Source: Candidatus Nanosynbacter sp. HMT-352 (GTDB taxonomy: Bacteria > Patescibacteriota > Saccharimonadia > Saccharimonadales > Saccharimonadaceae). Taken from it: a stretch of DNA of 64,000 nt. How positions within the stretch are numbered: the first letter of the stretch is position 1; each line of letters opens with the position of its first letter. Below the pieces are notes generated by a model. That model did no database searches. It was given only the letters and a program-made list of their open reading frames with translations, and was not told the origin of the DNA. The stretch spans positions 496,001 to 560,000 of the forward strand of contig NZ_CP089288.1 in NCBI RefSeq assembly GCF_022819345.1. The letters are read 5' to 3'. A program made the translations under genes and the position numbers. Shown in pieces: positions 8,695 to 17,781 of this stretch.

Positions 8695-9720
8695 ATGAGT
8701 AAGAAAGACGATAAAAAACTAATTGTTGATATGATTTCTGAGAGCGAATTCACTGTTCAGGGTCATGGTGTACATACGGCATTTGTAGAGATGACAAATG
8801 CACTTAAAGATCGTGATGATATTGATATTGCGGTGAATAAGGCTCGGTTAGACGCGGATATAGTCCATGCGCAAACTACTGGACTGTATTCGATGAAAAA
8901 AATGCGTCAATCTGGCGGAAAGAAGGTCGTGTCTGCTCATGTTGTACCAGCTTCTTTTATAGGTAGTATTAAGGGTGCGAAGTTGCTAGAGCCACTTGCT
9001 CGCGCGTATTTACGATGGTTTTACAATAAAGCTGATTTGGTCTTGGCGGTATCTGATTATACAAAGAACGAACTGGAAAAAATTGGTGTCAAGAAGCCAA
9101 TTTCTGTACTATACAACACTATAGATACGGCAAAATATGCCAATTCACTGGCGAAGAAGAAATCTGCTAGACAAAAGCTTGGCATTAGCAATGATGCTTT
9201 TGTGGTCGTTGGAAGTGGTCAAGTGCAGCCACGTAAGCGTGTCGATGTGTTTTTTGGTATGGCAGGAAAGATGCCTGATGTGGAGTTTGTATGGGTCGGC
9301 GGCGTGCCGTTTGGAGTGATTGCGGCTGAGAATGGTGCTATGCAAAGAATGATGAATAATCCGCCAAAGAATTTGAAATTTACCGGTGTGATACCGCTTG
9401 ACGATGTTGCTGATTATTACCGTGCGGCAGATGTGTTTGTATTGCCGAGCGAGCAGGAAACCTTCGGTTTGGTTGTTGTTGAGGCCGCTGCCGCAGGATT
9501 ACCTGTTGTCTTGCGAGATATTTCTGATTATGGCACAACATTTAGAGATGGGGCGGTAATGGCTTCGTCTGATAGCGATTTTGTTACCCAAGTAGATAAA
9601 CTGAGGCGAAATAAGAAATTTTATAGCCAACAATGTCTATTAGCAGAAAAGATTGCCAAACGTTTTGACAGCAGTGCTGGCGCTGAGCGATTGGTTGAAT
9701 TTTATCGATCGCTGATATAA
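8695..9720 (+). CDS. Glycosyltransferase family 4
   Basis: A 341-residue GT-B enzyme. The second Rossmann domain carries GSGQVQPRKRVD and the retaining-GT4 motif EQETFGLVVVEAAAAGLP, with the two Glu residues of the E-x7-E pattern. The N-terminal domain is short. The TATACT box (8683-8688) ends 6 bases before ATG with no SD, so it is probably leaderless. It is followed by a second GT4 gene. A lipid or surface-glycan acceptor is likely; sugar and acceptor cannot be read from sequence. Confidence 0.9.
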   Translation: MSKKDDKKLIVDMISESEFTVQGHGVHTAFVEMTNALKDRDDIDIAVNKARLDADIVHAQTTGLYSMKKMRQSGGKKVVSAHVVPASFIGSIKGAKLLEPLARAYLRWFYNKADLVLAVSDYTKNELEKIGVKKPISVLYNTIDTAKYANSLAKKKSARQKLGISNDAFVVVGSGQVQPRKRVDVFFGMAGKMPDVEFVWVGGVPFGVIAAENGAMQRMMNNPPKNLKFTGVIPLDDVADYYRAADVFVLPSEQETFGLVVVEAAAAGLPVVLRDISDYGTTFRDGAVMASSDSDFVTQVDKLRRNKKFYSQQCLLAEKIAKRFDSSAGAERLVEFYRSLI

Positions 9721-9739
9721 ATGGTATAATGGGGCTATT

Positions 9740-11038
9740 ATGAGGATAGGACTTTTTACGGACAGCTACAGACCGTCCATTAACGGTATCGTTTACGTTG
9801 TTGAATCATTAAAGCGCGAGCTGGAAGCTTTGGGGCATGAGGTTTATGTTTTTTGCCCAGCAAAGTCTATTAGTCCGTCCAAGCAAGCCGAACTCCTTCA
9901 CGAAGATGAGAATAGTCGAATAATTCGTTTTCGCTCAATTACGGGCGCGTTCTTTGATGATTACGACACGTCGGTGTTCTTCCCTCCTGTGGTGCAGCGT
10001 CAAATTGCTAATATGCATCTGGACGTTGTTCATATTTTTACGCCGTCGCAAATTGGTCTATTGGGCGTGAAGGCAGCGAAGAAAAATAACATTCCTTTGA
10101 TTATTCAGCATTGTACGGATCTATACGAATTCGTCGATCATTATCCTGCGGTTTTGCCAGGAGTTTTGGCGTTGGCGGGAGTGGTTTTTCCGTTGTCGGT
10201 AAAATTGAATGGACAGGATTTGCTGGAAGTTGCCAAATTATATCGTCCGCGTAATGGCGTAACGAAATGGAATAAAGATATTATTGAGCGCGTCATAACT
10301 ATTTTATACAGCAAGGCGGATGCGGTGATTGCTCTGTCGCGTAAAAGCCGCGATCAATTGGAGTCTTGGCAGACCGAAGATTACACCTACGATGTTACTT
10401 TAATGCCAAACGGAGTGAATGCTCTTCCGCGGGCGAGCGCGAAGCGGGTTGCAGAATTTCGCGAGCAATGGGGTCTTGACGAAAAAGATGAAGTGTTTGG
10501 CTTTGTGGGGCGTTTGGGTGAGGAAAAGAATTTGCCAATTTTGATTCAGGCGTTTAGTGAGTTTATTGCCGAAGCCCGTCCGAAATCGAAGCTATTGTTT
10601 GTTGGCGATTTTGAATATCGAAAAACTTTGGAAAAAATGGCGGCTGAGACGGATTTTGCGGATAGGATTATATTTACTGGCGCTATGCCACGAGAAGATT
10701 TGGGTGTGGCGTATAAAGTGATGAATGTGTTTACTTTTCCTTCGCTTAAGGATACGCAGGGCTGGGTTCTTCACGAAGCCGCTCACGCCGGAAAGCCGAT
10801 TGTTATTATTGACAAGGAAGTTTCAGAGGTCGTGAAGGATGGAGTTAGTGGCTATTTTGCGGAGAATGATCCAGAAAGTGTCGCGGAAAAAGTAATTGCA
10901 ATTCTAAAAAGCCCGAAGAAACAAGCAGAATTTAGTGCTGAAAGTAAGAAGCTGGCTAATAAATTCACGGAGCGCAGTCAAGTGAAGAAACTTGAAAAGC
11001 TTTATGAAAATCTAATTAAAGCGCGCGAAAATCAATAA
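9740..11038 (+). CDS. Glycosyltransferase family 4, glycolipid-synthase type
   Basis: A 432-residue GT-B protein whose start (MRIGLFTDSYRPSINGIV) is the classic N-terminus of diacylglycerol glucosyltransferases and PimB-like enzymes. The donor domain contains GFVGRLGEEKNLPIL and the C-terminal pattern TQGWVLHEAAHAGKPIV. These features suggest membrane glycolipid synthesis. TATAAT at 9725-9730 lies 9 bases from the ATG. The gene converges on smpB. Confidence 0.9.
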   Translation: MRIGLFTDSYRPSINGIVYVVESLKRELEALGHEVYVFCPAKSISPSKQAELLHEDENSRIIRFRSITGAFFDDYDTSVFFPPVVQRQIANMHLDVVHIFTPSQIGLLGVKAAKKNNIPLIIQHCTDLYEFVDHYPAVLPGVLALAGVVFPLSVKLNGQDLLEVAKLYRPRNGVTKWNKDIIERVITILYSKADAVIALSRKSRDQLESWQTEDYTYDVTLMPNGVNALPRASAKRVAEFREQWGLDEKDEVFGFVGRLGEEKNLPILIQAFSEFIAEARPKSKLLFVGDFEYRKTLEKMAAETDFADRIIFTGAMPREDLGVAYKVMNVFTFPSLKDTQGWVLHEAAHAGKPIVIIDKEVSEVVKDGVSGYFAENDPESVAEKVIAILKSPKKQAEFSAESKKLANKFTERSQVKKLEKLYENLIKARENQ

Positions 11039-11067
11039 ATTCTGAGCCTGGTTCGTAGTCAATGCGA

Positions 11068-11544
11068 TTATCTATTAGAGATGAGTCGTCTGGTTTCTCT
11101 GTCTTGGTCGCGGCGTTTGATGGTTTGGCGCTTGTCGTAATTTTTCTTACCTTTTCCGAGCGCAATTACAACTTTAATGAACTTTCCATTGGTCAACAAT
11201 TTGGTCGGGATAATTGTCATTCCCTGTTTTTTGGCTTCTGTAAAATTGGACAATTGTTTTTTACTGACTAGCAATTTCCGCGCCGAAGTGTCGACTGAGC
11301 GGCTATTTGCTTCTCCGCGAACGTTTAATCGCAGTGAAAAGCTGGCGTTATTTAGCCACAATTCGCCATTTCTTAAGCTAACAAATGAGCCTTTAAGCTG
11401 GACGTGTCCTTCTCTGGCGGCTCGCACTTCCATTCCAGTTAAAACCAAGCCGGCTACAATTTCTTCGCCAAGTTCATAATCAAACCGTGCGCGACGATTG
11501 ACAATATTCTGTGTGGCTGGTTTTTTAGCTTTTGGCTTTGACAT
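11068..11544 (-). CDS. smpB: SsrA-binding protein
   Basis: Partner of tmRNA in trans-translation. The OB-fold core is visible: NRRARFDYELGEEIVAGLVLTGMEVRAAREGHVQLKGSFV, the residues that hold the tRNA-like domain. The C-terminal tail (GKGKKNYDKR...DQDRE) is basic and normally enters the decoding centre. At 158 aa it is full length. TATAAT lies 7 bases from the ATG, with no SD. Its RNA partner ssrA was not found as a standard gene; the RNA locus at 23.4-24.2 kb has a tmRNA-like domain only. Confidence 0.96.
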   Translation of the reverse strand: MSKPKAKKPATQNIVNRRARFDYELGEEIVAGLVLTGMEVRAAREGHVQLKGSFVSLRNGELWLNNASFSLRLNVRGEANSRSVDTSARKLLVSKKQLSNFTEAKKQGMTIIPTKLLTNGKFIKVVIALGKGKKNYDKRQTIKRRDQDRETRRLISNR

Positions 11545-11633
11545 GGATTATATTATAGCAAAACTTAACGCGACAGTATATTTAGGCTAGTTTGGTGCGG
11601 CTGAAATATGACTTATGCTACAATATCTCAAGC

Positions 11634-13292
11634 ATGATAGCCGACATTCACATTACTGAGAAAAGTTTTGGCGATAAGACGTTGATGAAAGACGTCAAGT
11701 TCAGTGTGGACGACGGCGAGAAAGTCGGCGTGGTTGGTCGTAACGGTGTTGGCAAGTCGACGCTGTTTGGAATATTGAGCGGAAAAGACACTGATTATAC
11801 TGGCGAGGTTATTTTTCGGCGCGGCATTACGGTTGCGACTACCGCTCAGGAGCATCACGGTTTGGGTGAGCAAACGGTCATGTCGTATATTCTTGGCGGA
11901 CTTCCAGAATATTCCAAGCTAAAGAAAATTATCGATGAATATCCGCTGACTATGGGCGATAATATGCGAAAAATTGAGGAATATACACAAGCTTTGGAGC
12001 GATTTGACCAAAAAGGATTTTATCAAGTTGAAGAAAAAATTGAGCGAGAGCTGAGCAATTTTCAATTAGATGGTTATGGCAATCGGCGGATTTCTTCCCT
12101 GTCTGGTGGACAAAAAAGGCTGGTGGAAATTGTTAAAATTATGCACTCGGAGGCGCATCTGGCGCTAATTGACGAGCCGACAAACCACATGGATTACGTT
12201 GCGAAACAGCAGTTTATCGACTGGATGAATTCGCAGCCGCATCAAGCGATGCTAATCATTACGCATGATCGCGATGTGCTTGGGCAAGTTGATCGAATAG
12301 TTGAGATTAAGGACGGTCAAGCCGTGAGTTACCGTGGAAATTACGACGCGTATTTGAAGCAGAACGCGCAAGCCACGACAGCTGGAATGAACAATTTTGA
12401 GCAGATTGAGAAGCGAATTGTTAACCTGAAACAAAAAGTTTTGGACTATCAAAGGCTTAAGGAAAAGTCGCGAAATCCTGGCACGATTCAGAAATTTAAG
12501 CGCTTGGAGAACGAGGCGCGAGCGGAGCTGGCGGAATTGTCAGAAATGGAAAAGCCGACGTTTTGGATCGACAAAGAATCCGTTGGTCAATTGGATTATA
12601 AATCGGCGGAGCGTTACGGAAAATTCAAGTCGCGTAATATTCGCCTGAACATGAAAGACGCTTCCAGTCGTAGTCAGCACGTGTTGGTTCGCGCGGAAAA
12701 TGTGGCGGTTGGGATTGGTGAGCGGATATTGTTTGAGGATGTGAATATTGATTTGCGTGAAGGTGAAGCGATTGAAATTAGAGGTCGCAATGGCGCTGGT
12801 AAGACTACGTTGATTCGGATGATTTTGGCGTCGGGCAAGAGTTTTGACGGCGGTCCTATTCTTTATTCTGGCGATATTTTCCTTGATCCGCAGGTTCGAA
12901 TTGGCGTTTATGAGCAAGAAATTGACGAGCGATATCTGTCTGATCCGTTAGAAAAAGCGATTGAAAAATTGTATATGAGTCGCGATTTGTCGATTTCTGA
13001 TACGAAAATTCGGCAACTTTTGGCAGATTATTTGTTCACGGACGCTGATCGAATGACGCCGCTGGCTCGCTTGTCTGGCGGTCAAAAAGCTCGCTTTCAG
13101 ATTATTGCTATGCTGGCGAACGACCCGCAACTGTTAGTTCTGGACGAGCCGACGAACCATTTGGATTTGCCGAGCATCGAAGAGCTGGAAACGGCGTTGG
13201 TCAAGTATTCCGGCGCGATTCTTTACGTCAGCCACGATAATTATTTCCGCGAAAAACTTGGCGGCAAAGTTGTGCAAATTGGCGCAGAATAA
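11634..13292 (+). CDS. ABC-F family ATPase
   Basis: A soluble protein of 552 residues with two ABC cassettes and no membrane domain. Walker A motifs are GRNGVGKST (about 36-44) and GRNGAGKTT; each half has an LSGGQK signature and a Walker B with DEPTNH. The linker between cassettes is basic, as in ribosome-acting ABC-F translation factors (EttA, Uup and relatives). Start chosen at 11634 (MIADIHI): the -10 TACAAT is at 11619-11624, and an earlier TTG at 11592 would lie upstream of it. Antibiotic resistance is possible but not shown. Confidence 0.93.
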   Translation: MIADIHITEKSFGDKTLMKDVKFSVDDGEKVGVVGRNGVGKSTLFGILSGKDTDYTGEVIFRRGITVATTAQEHHGLGEQTVMSYILGGLPEYSKLKKIIDEYPLTMGDNMRKIEEYTQALERFDQKGFYQVEEKIERELSNFQLDGYGNRRISSLSGGQKRLVEIVKIMHSEAHLALIDEPTNHMDYVAKQQFIDWMNSQPHQAMLIITHDRDVLGQVDRIVEIKDGQAVSYRGNYDAYLKQNAQATTAGMNNFEQIEKRIVNLKQKVLDYQRLKEKSRNPGTIQKFKRLENEARAELAELSEMEKPTFWIDKESVGQLDYKSAERYGKFKSRNIRLNMKDASSRSQHVLVRAENVAVGIGERILFEDVNIDLREGEAIEIRGRNGAGKTTLIRMILASGKSFDGGPILYSGDIFLDPQVRIGVYEQEIDERYLSDPLEKAIEKLYMSRDLSISDTKIRQLLADYLFTDADRMTPLARLSGGQKARFQIIAMLANDPQLLVLDEPTNHLDLPSIEELETALVKYSGAILYVSHDNYFREKLGGKVVQIGAE

Positions 13293-13293
13293 A

Positions 13294-13321
13294 AATTTTC
13301 CGCCAGAATTTGACGGAAAAT
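13294..13321 (-). terminator. Terminator between the ABC-F and glutaredoxin genes
   Basis: Stem ATTTTCCG/CGGAAAAT. On the minus strand it is followed by a T-rich tail and ends the glutaredoxin transcript; it may also work for the converging ABC-F gene. Confidence 0.7.
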
Positions 13322-13342
13322 CTTAAGTCTATTTTCAAGAAA

Positions 13343-13630
13343 TTAGTCAGCTAGTAAGCCGTTTTTTCGTAGCAAATCTTGTAGTTTCGGTCGATCAAAA
13401 CCAAGCACTAATTCCCCGTTAATATCCGTTACCGGCACGCCTTGGAAATTGCCACCATTTTTATTTAGCAATTCCTCTTTTGCGCCAGGATCAGCCTCGA
13501 TATCCTTAGAAACAAAATCAATTCCCAGCTTCTTCAGCCATTCCATTTCCGTGTGGCAAAACGCACACCAGCTAGTGCTGTATACGACAACTTTTGTGTC
13601 TTGATGGTTGTTCGTTGTGTCTTCGCTCAT
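13343..13630 (-). CDS. Glutaredoxin-like protein
   Basis: A 95-residue thioredoxin-fold protein. The redox site is WCAFC near residue 22, followed by a helix and the cis-Pro loop GVPVTDINGE, as in glutaredoxins and NrdH. The N-terminal 12 residues (MSEDTTNNHQDT) are a polar extension. An SD-like AGGGGA precedes the ATG. It probably reduces disulfides or supplies electrons to ribonucleotide reductase, but no nrd gene is in the window. Confidence 0.9.
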   Translation of the reverse strand: MSEDTTNNHQDTKVVVYSTSWCAFCHTEMEWLKKLGIDFVSKDIEADPGAKEELLNKNGGNFQGVPVTDINGELVLGFDRPKLQDLLRKNGLLAD

Positions 13631-13678
13631 ATATTCCCCTATTTAATAACACTTCCAATTATAACATAACGGTTACGT

Positions 13679-13903
13679 CTATTTAGAATTCTTCGACGTC
13701 AAATGCCAATTTTTGCACCATTCGCAGTGATATATATCAATCGACAAATTCGGGTTTGCTAATTCTTGGATTTCTGCTGCTTGGCGCGCTTTTATCTCTG
13801 TTGAGAAGCGACGTTTTTTCTGGCAATTAGCCAACCCTGAAATTGACATCAATGATGTTTTTTGGCTTTTTTGACTATTTTTTGAATAATTTCGTCGTGG
13901 CAT
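13679..13903 (-). CDS. Small basic protein with C-terminal Cys pair
   Basis: A 74-residue basic protein with Cys near residue 27, CEWC near residue 60 and a downstream His in NWHLTS. This resembles small zinc-ribbon-like bacterial proteins ending in a CxxC...WHLT pattern. A TATACT box lies 10 bases before the ATG, and the promoter region is shared, back-to-back, with the atp operon. No function recognised. Confidence 0.6.
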   Translation of the reverse strand: MPRRNYSKNSQKSQKTSLMSISGLANCQKKRRFSTEIKARQAAEIQELANPNLSIDIYHCEWCKNWHLTSKNSK

Positions 13904-13904
13904 C

Positions 13905-13934
13905 TTGCAAAATAGTATAACAGATTGATATAGT
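13905..13934 (+). promoter_or_regulatory. Promoter of the ATP synthase operon
   Basis: TTGCAA (13905-13910), an 18-base spacer, then TATAGT (13929-13934). The first ATG of the operon is only 8 bases downstream, so the long atp mRNA would start with almost no leader. Confidence 0.7.
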
Positions 13935-13942
13935 GGAAAGTA

Positions 13943-14203
13943 ATGGTAAAAGAAACTGACATTTCGGCTAATGATACAGGCGATTCTGGTGCGATGATGA
14001 TTTTGGCAAGGACGATGATTGGTACAATGTGGCGAATGTTTTTGCCGACAATTGGTTTGACTTTGTTAGGATTGTGGTTGGATAATGTCAGCGGAATGAA
14101 GATGAGATGGTTGCTTGCTGGAATTGTTTCTGGCGCGATTTTCTCAGTGATTCTCGTAGCTTTGCAAATTGCTAAAATTAAACAGCAGGAGTTGAAGAAA
14201 TGA
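13943..14203 (+). CDS. atpI: AtpI-like small membrane protein
   Basis: An 86-residue protein with two hydrophobic segments (about 28-45 and 52-75), placed first in the atp operon where atpI normally is; it ends in a Lys/Gln-rich tail. AtpI proteins help assemble the c-ring or act in Mg2+ handling. Its TGA overlaps the ATG of atpB by 4 bases. The assignment rests on position, size and topology more than on sequence. Confidence 0.7.
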   Translation: MVKETDISANDTGDSGAMMILARTMIGTMWRMFLPTIGLTLLGLWLDNVSGMKMRWLLAGIVSGAIFSVILVALQIAKIKQQELKK

Positions 14204-15036
14204 TCGATTATATGGCAAGCGCTGGTCCGCATATTTCAGTAAAGGTTGACGAAGTTTTCAACATTGCTGGCGTATCTATTACGAATTCACACTTGATGGG
14301 ATTCTTGGGATTGATCGTACTGGTGTGGGCAATGTTCCGTACTCGTGCGGCGGTTTTGGGCAAAAAGAAACATAATTTTATCACGAGGCTAATTCAGTGG
14401 ACGTTCGACGGACTTTATAATACAGTTTGCCAAGTTATTCCAGATCAAAAATGGGCGCGTAAAGTTGCTCCGCTCTGTATTACGTTGTTTTTCTTTATCG
14501 TTGCGCAGTACTGGCTGGGGCTTTTGCCGATTGTCGGTCCAATTACAATTGGTGAACATCACACTCCGCTGTTCCGCGGTGGAGTTGCGGATCTTAATAT
14601 GACTTTCGGCTTGGCAATTGTAACGATTGTTGCGGCGCAGGTTTACGCGTTTAAGTATTTGGGTTTCAAGGGTAATTTGGGGCGATATTTTGTTAACCCA
14701 CTGCGCGATCCAATTATGTCATTTGTTGGTATTCTGGAATTGGTGGCTGAGTTCTCGCGAATGCTGGGGCTGAGTTTCCGTCTGTTTGGTAACGTTTTGG
14801 CTGGCGAAATTCTCTTGGCAATTATCGCTTATATGACGAAGTTTCTGTCGCCCGTAGCTCTGCAGCCGTTCTATTTCTTTGAGTTATTTATCGGCGGTAT
14901 TCAGGCATATATTTTCTTTATGTTATCAACTGTGTTTATTTCCCTGGGGCTGGCTCACCATGATTCACACGAGCCAATTGATGAAGTTCACTCCTCTGTT
15001 GAAACTAATAAATTAGCAACATCAGAGAGTGATTAA
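14200..15036 (+). CDS. atpB: ATP synthase subunit a
   Basis: Membrane subunit (278 aa) forming the proton half-channels beside the c-ring. Conserved patterns are ELVAEFSRMLGLSFRLFGNVLAGE, containing the essential Arg (the R in LSFRLFGN), and the C-terminal FELFIGGIQAYIFFMLSTVFI. The acidic C-terminal tail (HDSHEPIDEVHSSVE) is extra-membrane. Confidence 0.97.
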   Translation: MIDYMASAGPHISVKVDEVFNIAGVSITNSHLMGFLGLIVLVWAMFRTRAAVLGKKKHNFITRLIQWTFDGLYNTVCQVIPDQKWARKVAPLCITLFFFIVAQYWLGLLPIVGPITIGEHHTPLFRGGVADLNMTFGLAIVTIVAAQVYAFKYLGFKGNLGRYFVNPLRDPIMSFVGILELVAEFSRMLGLSFRLFGNVLAGEILLAIIAYMTKFLSPVALQPFYFFELFIGGIQAYIFFMLSTVFISLGLAHHDSHEPIDEVHSSVETNKLATSESD

Positions 15037-15072
15037 ATTAGATAATAATTAATTAAAAGGAGAATATTAACA

Positions 15073-15285
15073 ATGGAAGCATTAGCATTCACACTTACCT
15101 ACGCAATCCCAGCTGCATTTGCTGCAATCGGTGCCGCAATCGTTGGTGCAGCAGCTATGAACGCCGCTGGTCGTAACCCAGAAAAAATCAACGACCTACG
15201 CACAATGATGATCTTGGGTATTTCATTCATCGACGCTATTGCTATTATCGGTTTCGTCGCAGCAATCGTCGGCAAAGTTATGTAG
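15073..15285 (+). CDS. atpE: ATP synthase subunit c
   Basis: A 70-residue hairpin of two helices with the polar loop AGRNPEKIND. The ion-binding acid in helix 2 is Asp (GISFIDAIAIIGF), as in E. coli, whereas many Gram-positive c subunits use Glu. No Na+-site Gln is evident in helix 1, so a proton-coupled ring is likely. An AGGAG SD precedes it. Confidence 0.97.
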   Translation: MEALAFTLTYAIPAAFAAIGAAIVGAAAMNAAGRNPEKINDLRTMMILGISFIDAIAIIGFVAAIVGKVM

Positions 15286-15301
15286 TTTTCGGGAGTAAAT
15301 T

Positions 15302-15844
15302 GTGGAGAAAATATTAACACAATTTGCCAATTCTGGCGCATCGGAAAAAGCTGGTTTGTTTGATTCGCTAGGTATTGATTGGGCGCTATTGGCGTTTCAG
15401 ACGGTAGCATTTTTAATCTTGCTATTTGTTCTTCGCAAGTTTGTCTATCCGCCAATGATGGAAATGCTCGTCAAGCGAGAAAAAGACTTGAAAGCGGCTG
15501 ACGCGGCGGCAAAATCTGCTAAGGAAAATGCCGACCGAGCTGAAGAAATGACCGCCGAAATGATGCGGAAAGCGCGAGCGCAAGCTAGCGACATCGTGGC
15601 GTCTGCTCGAGAAGAAGCGACCGAAGTCGTTGAAGAAGCGGCTAAAAAAGCGACTGCCAAATCTGAAGCTTTGATTAAAGAAGCGCATAATACGATTGCT
15701 CAAGAAATTGAGAATGCAAAGAAAGATTTGCACAATTCGACACTAGAGTTGGTGGCTGAAGCGACTGGCAAGGTTTTGGGCGAGAAAATTGATGCGAAGA
15801 AAGATACAAAGCTGATTTCGGAAGCGCTTGAGGAGGCTGAATAG
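15302..15844 (+). CDS. atpF: ATP synthase subunit b
   Basis: Peripheral stalk subunit of 180 aa: one N-terminal membrane helix (about 28-50), then a long Ala/Glu/Lys coiled coil (about 55-150) that dimerises. The start is GTG at 15302, with GGGAG 7 bases upstream. It runs directly into atpH, whose ATG immediately follows the TAG. Confidence 0.95.
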   Translation: MEKILTQFANSGASEKAGLFDSLGIDWALLAFQTVAFLILLFVLRKFVYPPMMEMLVKREKDLKAADAAAKSAKENADRAEEMTAEMMRKARAQASDIVASAREEATEVVEEAAKKATAKSEALIKEAHNTIAQEIENAKKDLHNSTLELVAEATGKVLGEKIDAKKDTKLISEALEEAE

Positions 15845-16243
15845 ATGAGATTAGTGTCCAGGAGAAAGTTGGCAAAGTACGCGGCTGAACAAATTTTAGC
15901 TGGCAATGACGCGGTATTAGAAGAAATTGCTGGTCTTTTGATTTACGAAAAGCACGAACGTGAAGTTGATTTGTTGGTGCGAGATATTGAGGCTGAGTTG
16001 GCTGAGCGTGGTGAAGTTGTAGCGTCGGTCGAGAGTGCGAGAGCGCTCGATGACAATACAAGGCGTAAAATAGAGCAATTTCTGGCGACTGCGGCGAGCG
16101 GTAAAAATAGCAAGCCAAAAGTGTCGCTAAGAGAATCAATTGACCCGACGTTGATTGGCGGATTTAAGCTACAAACGCCGACCGCAACACTGGACGCAAC
16201 GGTTTCGAAGAAGTTAAACGACTTGCGGGCGAAGAAAATCTAG
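15845..16243 (+). CDS. atpH: ATP synthase subunit delta, short form
   Basis: A 132-residue protein in the delta slot between atpF and atpA. The C-terminal family pattern is present ([29 protein letters not shown]). The usual delta subunit is about 175-180 aa, so the N-terminal helical domain that binds alpha is much reduced. The frame is intact and no upstream in-frame extension fits, so this looks like true shortening. Confidence 0.88.
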   Translation: MRLVSRRKLAKYAAEQILAGNDAVLEEIAGLLIYEKHEREVDLLVRDIEAELAERGEVVASVESARALDDNTRRKIEQFLATAASGKNSKPKVSLRESIDPTLIGGFKLQTPTATLDATVSKKLNDLRAKKI

Positions 16244-16251
16244 GAGGAAAA

Positions 16252-17778
16252 ATGAGCAAGATTGATGTGACAGAATTAGCCAAAAGCCTGCGGGAAAAAA
16301 TCGCGCAGCTGGAGGCGACAGAAGGTTTGGAAGATGCTGGCGTGGTTATTCGCGTTGGTGACGGCGTGGCTTGGGTGCATGGCTTAAGTAGTGCTGGCTA
16401 TAGCGAAGTGCTGGAAATTGAAACTGACGGCGGCACGGTTGAAGCGTTTGCTTTGAACTTGATGGAAGATGAAATTGGTGCGGTGATTCTTGGCGGCGAA
16501 GATAAGGTTAAGGCTGGCGCCAGCGTTCGCCGTAAGGGTTCGGTGCTAGACGTTCCTGTCGGTGAAGAGCTGTTGGGGCGAGTGGTTGACCCGCTAGGTC
16601 GGCCTCTTGACGACGGTCCAGCGATTAAGACGAAGAAACGTGGTTTAATTGAGCGTCCCGCTATTGGTGTGATGGGTCGTAAATCGGTTCACGAACCTCT
16701 GATGACCGGTATCATGTCAATTGATGCGATGTTCCCAATCGGTCGTGGTCAGCGTGAGCTTATTATCGGTGACCGTCAAACTGGTAAGACGGCAATTGCT
16801 ATTGATACGATGATCAACCAGGCTCGTCAAAAGACTGGCGTGGTGAACGTTTATGTGGCGATTGGTCAGAAATTGTCGAAGATTGCTCGATTGGTCGACC
16901 GATTGAAAGAAGAAGGCGTGATGGACCAGACGATTATCGTTGCGACCAGCCCGTCCGATGCGGCCTCCCTGCTTTACTTGGCGCCTTACGCCGGTACCGC
17001 CATGGGAGAATATTTCCGCGATAACGGCGGTCACGCATTGATGATTTATGACGATTTGACAAAGCACGCGGTGGCTTATCGACAAATGTCGCTATTGTTG
17101 CGCCGTCCACCAGGACGCGAAGCTTATCCAGGTGACGTCTTCTATTTGCACTCACGATTATTGGAGCGCTCGGCTAAATTGTCAGATAAACTTGGCGCGG
17201 GAAGCTTGACGGCTCTGCCAATTATTGAAACGCAAGCTGGCGACATTTCCGCTTACATTCCGACCAACGTGATTTCTATTACCGACGGTCAGATTTTCCT
17301 GGAAACCGACTTGTTCTATCAAGGCATTCGCCCAGCCATCTCAGCCGGTCTATCAGTTTCTCGTGTTGGTGGCGCAGCTCAGACGAAAGCCGTTAAATCT
17401 GTCGGCGGAAACTTGAAACTTGGTCTTTCTCAGTTCCGCGAATTGGCGTCATTTGCTCAATTCGGCTCAGATCTTGACGACGCAACAAAGGCTCAAATTG
17501 ACCGCGGTCAGCGACTCACTGAACTTTTGAAGCAGCCACAATATCAACCAATGAGCGTTTGGGAGCAATTTGTCAGCATTCACGCGGTGACTGGCGGCAT
17601 GTTTGACGATGTTCCAGTTTCTAAGATTAAGGATGCGCAGTCTGCCCTATTGACTTATCTCTGGAAAAATTCTAAAGATGCTATGCGCGAGCTAAACAAG
17701 GGCGATAAGCCTTCGGATGAGCAATTGAAATTGATTGACGAAGCTACAAAAGAAATAGCGAAAGGATTTGAGGAGTAA
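16252..17778 (+). CDS. atpA: ATP synthase subunit alpha
   Basis: A 508-aa non-catalytic nucleotide-binding subunit of F1. It has the Walker [12 protein letters not shown] near residue 170, the [16 protein letters not shown] segment with Walker B, and [22 protein letters not shown], the most conserved alpha signature. An AGGAGG SD lies 8 bases upstream. Confidence 0.98.
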   Translation: MSKIDVTELAKSLREKIAQLEATEGLEDAGVVIRVGDGVAWVHGLSSAGYSEVLEIETDGGTVEAFALNLMEDEIGAVILGGEDKVKAGASVRRKGSVLDVPVGEELLGRVVDPLGRPLDDGPAIKTKKRGLIERPAIGVMGRKSVHEPLMTGIMSIDAMFPIGRGQRELIIGDRQTGKTAIAIDTMINQARQKTGVVNVYVAIGQKLSKIARLVDRLKEEGVMDQTIIVATSPSDAASLLYLAPYAGTAMGEYFRDNGGHALMIYDDLTKHAVAYRQMSLLLRRPPGREAYPGDVFYLHSRLLERSAKLSDKLGAGSLTALPIIETQAGDISAYIPTNVISITDGQIFLETDLFYQGIRPAISAGLSVSRVGGAAQTKAVKSVGGNLKLGLSQFRELASFAQFGSDLDDATKAQIDRGQRLTELLKQPQYQPMSVWEQFVSIHAVTGGMFDDVPVSKIKDAQSALLTYLWKNSKDAMRELNKGDKPSDEQLKLIDEATKEIAKGFEE

Positions 17779-17781
17779 TTC

